From the NCBI GenBank assembly GCA_021787555.1, contig JAJYLS010000018.1, positions 1-33,213 of the forward strand: DNA of 33,213 nucleotides. The letters run 5' to 3'. Positions within the stretch are counted from its first letter, which is position 1. Every line of letters begins with the position of its first letter. Source of the stretch: Acidobacteriota bacterium (GTDB taxonomy: Bacteria > Acidobacteriota > Terriglobia > Bryobacterales > Bryobacteraceae). Positions 15,901 through 22,549 of this stretch are shown one piece after another. The position numbers and the translations under genes are program-made. Under the pieces are notes generated by a model, which ran no database searches, was not told where the DNA came from, and saw only the letters and a list, made by a program, of their open reading frames with translations.

Positions 15901-16046
15901 GTTTCAATAGCACGCAGGCTTTCACCGAATCCAGAGGCGTCATCACGCCCACGCCGGCCGCCCTCTACATAGGTTCCGGCGACGCCATTCCGCCCGATGG
16001 CACCGAAGCGCGCCGCATGCAGATCGGTATCCGCTTCGAGTTCTAG
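12960..16046 (+). CDS. TonB-dependent receptor, Oar-like, with carboxypeptidase-regulatory-like domain
   Basis: This 1028-residue outer-membrane receptor has a signal peptide (1-22, ending PVFAQ), then a CarboxypepD_reg-like Ig fold at about 28-120 (GISGVVRDSSGSVVPGAKV, ASGFNTYEAK). The plug is at about 120-260 (LPINGRRVDSFVLLTPGV, FRGVAGQNSFLVDGTDT, GRAMGGIVNTVTKSGGNDFHG), followed by a long beta-barrel that ends in the aromatic IRFEF required for barrel insertion. Such receptors import large substrates using TonB energy; the ligand is unknown. No SusD-type lipoprotein gene is next to it. It is a single-gene transcript, closed by a strong bidirectional terminator, with a hairpin-rich divergent region upstream. 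A complete protein with no frame break was seen. Confidence 0.92.
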   Translation: MRLHAVALLLFSCLAAGPVFAQSAAGVAGISGVVRDSSGSVVPGAKVFISSASQGTIRTLTTNDAGIFTAPGLTPGPGYQVTVSASGFNTYEAKALNLLVGQVIDLHVDLQVGTTTTSVEVSAAATLVEDTKTDTSAVVNNTSITNLPINGRRVDSFVLLTPGVSRDGNYGLLTFRGVAGQNSFLVDGTDTTDSFYNENAGRTRIASQISQDAVQEFQVVSSNYSAEYGRAMGGIVNTVTKSGGNDFHGGAFEFYRSTGFNARDPFSSFVPSEKRNQTGGTIGGPIKKDKLFFFLDTEISRRNFPLVSSLNNVAVNGATHQWNLCGVASASVPAATPAQCAAINNLLPRFYTSLPRTLDQELYLGKIDYHINDRNSLSASFNFLHSVSPNGIQTGTVVTTGGGITGNGNDYVTVRNGHVGWTWVPTSSFVNEVRFAMASDRQADDFNQDTLGGGLGYLQVSANGAQMGPANYLPRIEPMETRFQWQDNATWTKGTHTIKFGADIATTQDYVYYISNFYGSYSYQTVNAFALDYSGNTTGEKHWQSYTQTFGQGAVNFRQQDYGFYLQDQWRVTRRLNVQYGARYEYAQLPQPSVCNPNYPATCHLPSQPTNLAPRLGVTYRLNDKTVIQAGYGMFFARFQGGTTDNLFTTGNGLYTTNISLRNTSAPQVAAGPVFPNTLGSIPSVATAGTANLQFLDQNLKTPYSEQGNIGIQRQITSDIAMNVSYLWSRGVQLYGVRDLNLPATTTDFTYTIDNTAGQAVGSYTTPVYVGRRPDSRYNGIYLDDNGVNSYYNALAVQVNKTFTHGLQAMASYTWSHEIDDGQSYGESTNNLFLSNPYSFLDNGNYKADKGNGLLDQRHRFALSWVWTPTFTHRTDKLSRFLVNNWQLSTITSLESGFPYGSMIAKLYDTPVPGMFSNYSLNGTGFSSRVPWLPVNSYMLPPMYRTDARLSKILPFGPEERYKATLMFEMFNISNSIAYRGFNSTQAFTESRGVITPTPAALYIGSGDAIPPDGTEARRMQIGIRFEF

Positions 16047-16051
16047 ATAAG

Positions 16052-16113
16052 AAAAGGGGACTGGAGCATTTTCCGCCGCTTTGTGGCGGAAAATGGGCCG
16101 GTCCCTTTTTTTC
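16052..16113. terminator. Strong bidirectional terminator
   Basis: An outer stem (AAAAGGGGAC at 16052-16061 with GTCCCTTTTT at 16101-16110) and an inner stem (CATTTTCCGCC at 16067-16077 with GGCGGAAAATG at 16085-16095) enclose a 7-base loop. T runs appear on the plus strand and A runs at the left, so it can stop both the TonB receptor and the convergent amidohydrolase transcript. Its regular form resembles dispersed palindromic repeats, so it may also be a repeat copy. Confidence 0.8.
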
Positions 16114-16119
16114 CCTCGG

Positions 16120-16147
16120 GACCGATAACTGATAACTGACAACTGAT
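16120..16147 (+). repeat. Second AACTGAT heptamer run
   Basis: Units read GACCGAT, AACTGAT, AACTGAC, AACTGAT and then TAC, the same unit and ending as at 3852-3879. The run abuts the stop codon of the minus-strand amidohydrolase, sharing its last base, and follows the terminator hairpin. Confidence 0.75.
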
Positions 16148-17562
16148 TACGGTTTCCGCCGCACCGCGTGCCCCGGCTCCACTCCTTCCACCACGTCGCC
16201 CCCGCGCACCACCGGCACGCCGTTCACCACCACGTACGGAATTCCTTCCGAATATTGCGCCGGGTTCGTGAACGTGGCGCGATCCGTCACCCGCGCCGGA
16301 TCGAACACGGTGATATCCGCATTCGCCCCCACCGCAATCCGCCCGAGGTTCTTCATCCCCAGCCGGTCGGCGGGCATCACGGTCATCTTGCGCAGCGCCT
16401 CCATCAGGGTCAGCGCGTGCTCCTCGCGCACGTAGCGGCCCAGCACCCGGGCGTACGTCCCCGCCGCGCGCGGATGGCCTTTCCCATGGTCCAGAATGCC
16501 GTCGCTCGCAATCATCACCATGGGGTCGGCCATGGCCAGTCGCACGATATCCTCGGGAATCGAATGGACGGCCACCATGCCGCCCTGTTTCCGGTAGCGC
16601 GCGAACGTTTCCGCCGTCAGCCGCTCGCCCGTCGCCGCCCATTGCAGATCGTGGTAGCTGATCCCGCCCTGCCGCTGCTGCCAGCCGGGCCGGAAAATTT
16701 CCGAGCTCAGGTCCGTCATTCCGGCGGTATACGGGTAGGCTTCCGTGGTCACGTCCAGCCCCCGCTTGCGGGCGCCCCGAATGATGGCGAGGTTCACCGG
16801 TGTCTCTCGCAGCGACACGCTGGTGATGTGCACCACGTGCACCGAGGCGCCTGTGGCCGCCGCGTTGGCGATCAGTTCCTGAAGCCCGTCCACCGCCCCC
16901 GGCTCCACCGGCCCGCTATTGCGCATATGCACGTACACCGCCGTGTGCCGCTCCGCCGCCAGGCGGAACAGTTGCAGAATTTCCTCCCGCGAGGCCAGCG
17001 GCACATAGGCGATTCCCAGCCCGATTCCCAGCGCACCCTCGTCTAATCCGCGCCGCACCAGGGCGAGAATCTGCCGCTGCTCGGGCGCCGTGGCCGGCCG
17101 CTCGATGGCGCCGTCGCGCGGCAGCAGCGTGCCGCTGTCGTGCATCACCGCCATGCGCGCCGGCAGGTGCCCGGAAGTCGCGCCGAAGTTGATCAGCGAC
17201 TTCCCTTCCCGCGCCGCATACCACGCCGCCACCGGCGAAACCCCCACCTCCATCTCCAGCGCCGTGGTGACGCCGTCCCGCGCCTTGAAGCGGTAGTTCT
17301 CTTCGGTTTGGCCGTGCTGGTGCAGGTCGATGAATCCCGGCGCCACGATCAGCCCCCGGGCATCGATCGTGCTGCGCCCGCGCAGCGGCGCGGCCGAAAT
17401 GGCCGCGATCCGGGCGCCCCGGATCCCGACATTCCGCGCTGCATCCAGGTTGGACGCCGGATCCATGACCCGCCCATTGGCAATCACCAGGTCGAAATCC
17501 TGCGCCGGCGCCGCAAGTCCCAGCAGAAAACAGCCCGCCGCCATAACTGCAATCCGTTTCAT
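16147..17562 (-). CDS. Exported amidohydrolase of the N-acyl-D-amino-acid deacylase family
   Basis: A 471-residue metal-dependent hydrolase with a signal peptide (1-20, ending LAAPAQ). The TIM-barrel metal site begins with GFIDLHQHG (H81, H83). VYVHMRNSG and VHVVHITSV supply further histidines, IASDGI the catalytic aspartate, and GHPRAAGTYARVLGRYVRE is the conserved C-terminal stretch of D-aminoacylases. In the segment where D-aminoacylase has the metal-bridging cysteine (GNCG), this protein reads LEMEVGVSP, so a glutamate probably takes its place. It likely cleaves N-acyl groups from amino acids or related amides outside the cytoplasm; the true substrate is uncertain. Its start codon is only 17 bp from that of the divergent GH88 gene. 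Confidence 0.85.
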   Translation of the reverse strand: MKRIAVMAAGCFLLGLAAPAQDFDLVIANGRVMDPASNLDAARNVGIRGARIAAISAAPLRGRSTIDARGLIVAPGFIDLHQHGQTEENYRFKARDGVTTALEMEVGVSPVAAWYAAREGKSLINFGATSGHLPARMAVMHDSGTLLPRDGAIERPATAPEQRQILALVRRGLDEGALGIGLGIAYVPLASREEILQLFRLAAERHTAVYVHMRNSGPVEPGAVDGLQELIANAAATGASVHVVHITSVSLRETPVNLAIIRGARKRGLDVTTEAYPYTAGMTDLSSEIFRPGWQQRQGGISYHDLQWAATGERLTAETFARYRKQGGMVAVHSIPEDIVRLAMADPMVMIASDGILDHGKGHPRAAGTYARVLGRYVREEHALTLMEALRKMTVMPADRLGMKNLGRIAVGANADITVFDPARVTDRATFTNPAQYSEGIPYVVVNGVPVVRGGDVVEGVEPGHAVRRKP

Positions 17563-17579
17563 AATTAATAAGCTATACC
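17563..17579. promoter_or_regulatory. 17-bp divergent start-to-start gap
   Basis: Only AATTAATAAGCTATACC separates the two divergent start codons. It is AT-rich and contains TATA-like words on both strands but has no room for a ribosome site plus promoter, so promoters must lie inside the opposite gene or the messages must be leaderless. Confidence 0.5.
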
Positions 17580-18851
17580 ATGCTCACTCCCGCCTCTCTC
17601 CTCCCCAAGCTGCGCCGCGTATTCGAGCTTTCCGCCGCGAAAATCCGTTCCATCGAGAAGACCTGGGACCCCGGCCAGGGCTCTCCAGTGTGCACCGTGG
17701 ATGGCCGCTATGCCAGCCGCGGCTGGACCGAATGGACGCAGGGCTTCCAATACGGCTCGGCCATCCTCCAATTCGATGCCACCGGCGAGCGCGAGTTCCT
17801 CGAGATCGGCCGTCAGGGCACCGTCGAGCGCATGACGCCGCACGTCACCCACACCGGCGTCCATGACCACGGCTTCAACAACCTCAGCACTTACGGCAAC
17901 CTGCTCCGCCTGATGAACGAAGGCCGCATCGAGGAGAATGCCTGGGAGCGGCGCTTCTACGAGCTCGCCCTGAAATGCTCCGGCGCCGTACAGGCCGCGC
18001 GCTGGTCGCGCACCGCCGAGGGCGGAGGCTACATCTACTCCTTCAACGGCCCGCATTCTCTGTTCGTCGATACGATCCGCTCCTGCCGCGCTCTGGTGGT
18101 CGGGCATCAGCTCGGGCACGTGCTCATGGGCGAAAACGACGCCAGGATCTCGCTGCTCGACCGCGCCATCGCCCACGCCGCTTCCACGGCGAAGTACTCG
18201 GTCTATTACGGAGAGGGCCGCGACGCCTACGACGTCCGCGGCCGCGTGGCCCATGAAAGCATCTTCGACACGAACAATGGCCAATACCGCTGCCCGAACT
18301 CGCAGCAGGGCTACTCCCCATTCAGCACCTGGACGCGCGGTCTGGCCTGGGCGATGTGCGGCTTCGCCGAACTTCTGGAGTTTTTCGGGTCCAACGATTG
18401 GATGGAGCGCGCCGCCCGCGCCACCTGCGACTTCTACCTCGAAAACACGGCCTCCGATGCCATTCCGTATTGGGACACCGGCGCACCCGGGCTGGCGCGC
18501 ATGAGCGATTGGCGCAGCCGTCCCGCCGACCCCTTCAATCCGCACGAACCGGTGGACAGCTCGGCGGCCGTGATTGCCGCGCAAGGCCTGCTCCGCCTCG
18601 GCTGCCACCTTCATATCGATCGCTACTGGCAGGCCGGCCTTGAGCTCTGCGGCGCCTTATTCGACCAACCCTATCTGAGCGCCGACCCCGCGCACCAGGG
18701 CCTCATCCTCCATTCGGTCTATCACCGTCCCAACGGCTGGAGCTGGCGCCCCGGCGAATCCTCCATGTGGGGCGACTACCACGCCCGCGAGCTGGCGCTC
18801 TATCTGCTCCGCCTCGCCGAAGACGGCCCCTACCTCAAGTTCTCGCTGTAA
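17580..18851 (+). CDS. GH88/GH105-family unsaturated glucuronyl hydrolase
   Basis: The 423 residues form an alpha/alpha-barrel hydrolase acting on unsaturated uronic sugars left by polysaccharide lyases. Matching features are D96 in GVHDHGF and D164 in SLFVDTIRS, corresponding by position to the two essential aspartates (D88 and D149) of the Bacillus enzyme. WTRGLAWAMCGFAELL at 251-266, DSSAAVIAAQGLLRL and the C-terminal SSMWGDYHARELALYLL also match. No signal peptide is present, so it works on imported oligosaccharides in the cytoplasm. It is divergent from the exported amidohydrolase with 17 bp between starts. Together with the nearby TonB receptors it suggests use of uronic-acid-containing glycans; the receptor link is inference. 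Confidence 0.87.
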   Translation: MLTPASLLPKLRRVFELSAAKIRSIEKTWDPGQGSPVCTVDGRYASRGWTEWTQGFQYGSAILQFDATGEREFLEIGRQGTVERMTPHVTHTGVHDHGFNNLSTYGNLLRLMNEGRIEENAWERRFYELALKCSGAVQAARWSRTAEGGGYIYSFNGPHSLFVDTIRSCRALVVGHQLGHVLMGENDARISLLDRAIAHAASTAKYSVYYGEGRDAYDVRGRVAHESIFDTNNGQYRCPNSQQGYSPFSTWTRGLAWAMCGFAELLEFFGSNDWMERAARATCDFYLENTASDAIPYWDTGAPGLARMSDWRSRPADPFNPHEPVDSSAAVIAAQGLLRLGCHLHIDRYWQAGLELCGALFDQPYLSADPAHQGLILHSVYHRPNGWSWRPGESSMWGDYHARELALYLLRLAEDGPYLKFSL

Positions 18852-18916
18852 TTCGGGGAGTGGCTGCGAATCCCCGCAGTTTGGGGATTTCGTTGCGTGT
18901 CCCCGAATTACGTAAT
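18851..18916. terminator. Nested inverted repeats between convergent genes
   Basis: ATTCGGGGA (18851-18859) pairs with TCCCCGAAT (18900-18908), and inside it AATCCCC (18869-18875) pairs with GGGGATT (18883-18889) around loop GCAGTTT. A 10-bp perfect palindrome ATTACGTAAT follows at 18907-18916. There is no T run, so termination is likely but not certain. The structure lies between the GH88 and TonB receptor stops. Confidence 0.5.
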
Positions 18917-18927
18917 AGCCAACCACT

Positions 18928-21900
18928 TCAGAACAGCACTTTCAACCCCGCGTAGACCCGCCGCGCTCCACTGTCGGTATTGTCAATCTGTCCGAACAGC
19001 GTGTTGGTGGGTGCGGCGTTCGGCGGGGAGAACTGCGGGTTGTTCAGCGCTCCCTGCCATTCCGTGCGGACCTCCATTCTCAGCCGCTCATGAAGCTGGA
19101 ATTGCTTGAAGAGCGCCATGTTCCAGTAGTTGACGTTGGGCTCCCGGATGTTGGCGAAACGCAGCGGGAAGGTGCGGATGTTGTCCGACAGGTTGTTCGT
19201 GGTGACCCGGTTGAACCCCGCGTCCACATTGAACCACTCGGACAAGCTGCGCTGGCTCGGCGGAAGCGTGATGTCGTGAATGTCGCCCATGAAGAGAATA
19301 TTGCCGAAACCGATCGGCGCGCCCGTTTGCCAGATCCAGAGGGCCTGATATTGCCAGCCTCCCGCGATCGCGTCTAGAAGGCGCGGCGCGTTCCCCATCA
19401 GCATACGGCCCTTTCCTACCGGCAGCGCCCAGACGCCATTGGCGGTTAGGCGGTTGGGATGGTCGTTGGACCAGATCACGCGCGACGGTTGCGGGTCCGT
19501 GTCGTTCAGGTACGCGGTGGCCTGCATCCATTTCGATCGATTGTAGTTCACGTTGAGCAGCACTCCACGGCTAAAGCGCTTTTCAAATCGCAGGTTGAAC
19601 GAGTGGTACCAGCTCTCGCCGTTCTGAGCGGAATAGCTGATGCCGTTGTATTGCGGGTAGGGTTGCAGCAGGTTGGCGCGCGAGATCTTCGTGCCGGTGA
19701 TGCCGCCGCCGGCGAATTCCGGTATCCCGTAGAACGGGTTCGTCACCTTGGCACTCAGCCAGTCGATAGTCGCCTGATCGCGGAACGGAGAGGTGCTCAG
19801 GTACTGTGCCGGGGTGACATCCATTTGCCGGGTGGTTTCCAGGTTCGTCCCCCGGTTGCCCACGTAGCTAAGCTCCAGCACCGAATGCAATGGAAGCTGC
19901 CGCTGGATCGAGAAGCTCCAGCGCTGCATATAAGGCGTCTCGTAATTCGCCGGATAGAAGCTGATCGCACGCCCGATATAGGTGTCCGGACCGACCGGCC
20001 CCGGCTGGAGCACGCCGTTGGGGAACGGATTGGCCAGAGTGCTGGTGAAATGCAGCCCGTTGTCAATCGACGGAATCAGGTTGGTTTGCTGGCTGAATCC
20101 CTCCTGCTTGGCGTGGTTCTGGTTGATGCCGATGGTTTCATAAAAGATCCCGTAGCCGCCCCGCAGCACCGTTTTCGGAGTGAGTTGATAAGCGAAGCCG
20201 AACCGCGGCGCGAAATTGTGCTTGTCGGTATTGAAATAGCCGTTGGGCTGTCCGTTCACACCGGCGAACGTCAGCACGCCCATGGTCGCGAACTGAGAAA
20301 CCGGGATCACGTCGGGCGCGGCGGTGTACGCGGCCAGGGCGGCGGCGGAGATGGGGCTTGGCACGGAGGGGTCGAATCCCCGCGCCGTGCGGTTGTAGCG
20401 TTCCACCGGCGCCGATTCGTACTCCCAGCGCAGCCCGATGTTGAGCGTCAGCTTGCGGGTCACCTTCCAGTCGTCCTGCACAAAGAGGCCGGTGAAGGTC
20501 GATTTCTCCGCATAGGATGAATTCAACTGGATGTCGCCGCCCGTGGGAAGGCCCAGCAGAAACGTCGCCAGGTCCTGTCCTCGGGGAGCCCCGGTCGAGC
20601 TGTCCAGCGGGCCTTTGGTCCAGGTGTTGCTGAAATTGAACTGTGGAACCGCGTCGCCATAATTCAGCGTGTTCTCCTCCAGCACCCGGAACTCGCCGCC
20701 CCACCGGATGCTGTGATCGCCGGCGATCTTGGTGAATGTGCCGGCCAGCGTGTGGTAATTGGTAATGAACTGCGAGCCGCCCGTTTCGCCCAGGTTGGCA
20801 TAGTGGTCGAAGTTCAATTGCGGAAACGACCGGGCCTGGGGATCGATCTGCGCAGCCAGGCTCGACGGTATGCCCAGCGAGGCGATGTCGTAGCCCGCGC
20901 TCGTGGGGAAATCCGACTGCAAGAATCGCGTGAAGCCGTATTTCAGGTTCAGGATCAGGCTCGGCGAGACCGTGTACACGTCGTCCAGGGCCGCGCCCCA
21001 CTGCTTGCGGTAGCGGGTGAGCCCGCGCGCCGGGTTGTCGAAGATGTCGCCGTGTATGTAGTGCAGCCAGGACTGGGTGAAGCGGCCGAACAGGCGGTTC
21101 CGTTCGCTGATGTTGTGGTCTATGCGCGCCATGTTCTGCACGAAATCGTTGCTCTGCGGCACGGTCCTCTGATAGTTGTTGCCTCCGTCCACCGTGCCCG
21201 GCGCGTTCGGCTGCGGATAGAATTTCAAGTAGTTCAGCGCGACCGGAGTGATCCGGGAAGCCGGGATGATATTGCCCGGAATCGGTTGCCGGCTGAAATG
21301 CCCGCCGGCCACCGGCGTAATGGTGGCGGGATCGTAAATCTGATAGGTCGCGCCCGTCTTGGGAACCCCCAGCAGCGCCGAAAAGTCGCCCTGCCTTTCG
21401 GGCAGCGTGGGGACGGTGTAATAGTTATTGTTGGGGTTCCGCTGGTTGAATCCCTGGAACCCGTACTCCCAGAAGGTCCGGTTCTTTCCGTTATAAATAT
21501 GCGGCAGCAGCACCGGTCCGCCCAGCGTCGCCGAATAGCGGTTCACCTTGATCGGAGGCGCCAGGGCCGCGATCTTAGCTGGCGTCACCGGCCCGGTGGT
21601 CAGGTCGTAAATCTGCTTGTTGGTAAAGAAATCGTTCGCCTGCCAGGGATTCGGCGCCGCTTCCCAATTGGCTGTGCCGTGCAACTGGTTGGTGCCGGTT
21701 TTCAAGCTCATGTTGATGCTGCCGCCGGCGGCGTGCCCCACAGATGCATCGTAAGTCGACGTCTGAAGCCGGAATTCCTGCACCATGTCCGCCGGAGGCG
21801 TGAACGAAACCCAACTGCGGCTCATGTTGGAGACGCCGTCCAGCATGAACTCGTTTTGCTGGTTCCCGGTCCCTGCCACGGTCATATTGGATGCCGTGTC

Positions 21901-22443
21901 GACCGAGCCGGGCATGTACGGGTGGCCGGGAGTCTGGCCCGTGGTTACGCCCGCCGAGAGCTGGATCATGTATGCCACGTTGCCCCCCTCGAGGGGCAGG
22001 TTCTCGAGTTGCTTGTGCGACATTACCTGCGACATGCTGCCCGTGCCCGCTTCCACCAGCGGAGTTTCGGCCGTCACGGTCACGTGTTCGCTTGCGTCGC
22101 CAATCTGCAACTTGACGTCGATCGTCAGGGTGTCGCCCACCTCAACCACGATGCCCTGGCTTGCATAACGCTTGAACCCTGCTGCCTCCACGTCGATCCG
22201 GTACGCCCCCGGGAGCAGATACGGCAGGTCGTAATTGCCCTTCTGGTTCGTCCTGGTAGTGACGTGAGTGTTCATCGCCAGTTGGGTCGCAGTGACCTTC
22301 GCCTCCGGCACAACCGCCGACGTTGGGTCCAAAACGCGTCCCGTGATCCTGCCGCGGGCGTCCTGCGCGTGCAGGCCGGATGCTCCGGCGAACGCGCCGA
22401 GAAGTGCGATAACCAGCAACTTTGAACTAATCGATAAACGCAT
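18928..22443 (-). CDS. TonB-dependent receptor, Oar-like (second of three)
   Basis: At 1171 residues this is the longest receptor in the window. A signal peptide (about 1-27, ending SGLHAQ) is followed by the regulatory-like Ig domain (GRITGRVLDPTSAVVPEAKVTATQ; GNYDLPYLLPGAYRIDVEAAGF). The plug (LPLEGGNVAYMIQLSAGV, NQQNEFMLDGVSNM, HAAGGSINMSLKTGTNQLHG) and the barrel come next, ending in the aromatic GLKVLF. The plug interior contains long Pro/Gly/Asn-rich loops. The ATG at 22443 is chosen because an extension to 22539 runs through the upstream gene's terminator. It follows another receptor gene on the same strand, but a terminator lies between them, so it probably has its own promoter in the AT-rich stretch 22444-22497. 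Ligand unknown. Confidence 0.92.
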   Translation of the reverse strand: MRLSISSKLLVIALLGAFAGASGLHAQDARGRITGRVLDPTSAVVPEAKVTATQLAMNTHVTTRTNQKGNYDLPYLLPGAYRIDVEAAGFKRYASQGIVVEVGDTLTIDVKLQIGDASEHVTVTAETPLVEAGTGSMSQVMSHKQLENLPLEGGNVAYMIQLSAGVTTGQTPGHPYMPGSVDTASNMTVAGTGNQQNEFMLDGVSNMSRSWVSFTPPADMVQEFRLQTSTYDASVGHAAGGSINMSLKTGTNQLHGTANWEAAPNPWQANDFFTNKQIYDLTTGPVTPAKIAALAPPIKVNRYSATLGGPVLLPHIYNGKNRTFWEYGFQGFNQRNPNNNYYTVPTLPERQGDFSALLGVPKTGATYQIYDPATITPVAGGHFSRQPIPGNIIPASRITPVALNYLKFYPQPNAPGTVDGGNNYQRTVPQSNDFVQNMARIDHNISERNRLFGRFTQSWLHYIHGDIFDNPARGLTRYRKQWGAALDDVYTVSPSLILNLKYGFTRFLQSDFPTSAGYDIASLGIPSSLAAQIDPQARSFPQLNFDHYANLGETGGSQFITNYHTLAGTFTKIAGDHSIRWGGEFRVLEENTLNYGDAVPQFNFSNTWTKGPLDSSTGAPRGQDLATFLLGLPTGGDIQLNSSYAEKSTFTGLFVQDDWKVTRKLTLNIGLRWEYESAPVERYNRTARGFDPSVPSPISAAALAAYTAAPDVIPVSQFATMGVLTFAGVNGQPNGYFNTDKHNFAPRFGFAYQLTPKTVLRGGYGIFYETIGINQNHAKQEGFSQQTNLIPSIDNGLHFTSTLANPFPNGVLQPGPVGPDTYIGRAISFYPANYETPYMQRWSFSIQRQLPLHSVLELSYVGNRGTNLETTRQMDVTPAQYLSTSPFRDQATIDWLSAKVTNPFYGIPEFAGGGITGTKISRANLLQPYPQYNGISYSAQNGESWYHSFNLRFEKRFSRGVLLNVNYNRSKWMQATAYLNDTDPQPSRVIWSNDHPNRLTANGVWALPVGKGRMLMGNAPRLLDAIAGGWQYQALWIWQTGAPIGFGNILFMGDIHDITLPPSQRSLSEWFNVDAGFNRVTTNNLSDNIRTFPLRFANIREPNVNYWNMALFKQFQLHERLRMEVRTEWQGALNNPQFSPPNAAPTNTLFGQIDNTDSGARRVYAGLKVLF

Positions 22444-22497
22444 CTTATTATCTTTCTTACCTAAATATAATAAAGATCGTACCAGGATTCCGGAGAT

Positions 22498-22526
22498 AAA
22501 AAAAGGGCAGGCCGCAAGGCCTGCCC
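22498..22526 (-). terminator. Intrinsic terminator of the third TonB receptor gene
   Basis: On the minus strand a 9-bp perfect stem GGGCAGGCC / GGCCTGCCC with loop TTGC is followed by seven T residues (22498-22504), 24 bp after the stop at 22550. It is a textbook Rho-independent terminator and separates the two receptor genes. Confidence 0.88.
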
Positions 22527-22549
22527 CCTCAAAAGCCAACAGCTAATAG

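Noticed and set aside
17565-18614. 349-codon minus-strand frame opposite the GH88 gene
   Set aside because: The GH88 protein has its catalytic aspartates and full length, and this frame would also collide with the amidohydrolase start.
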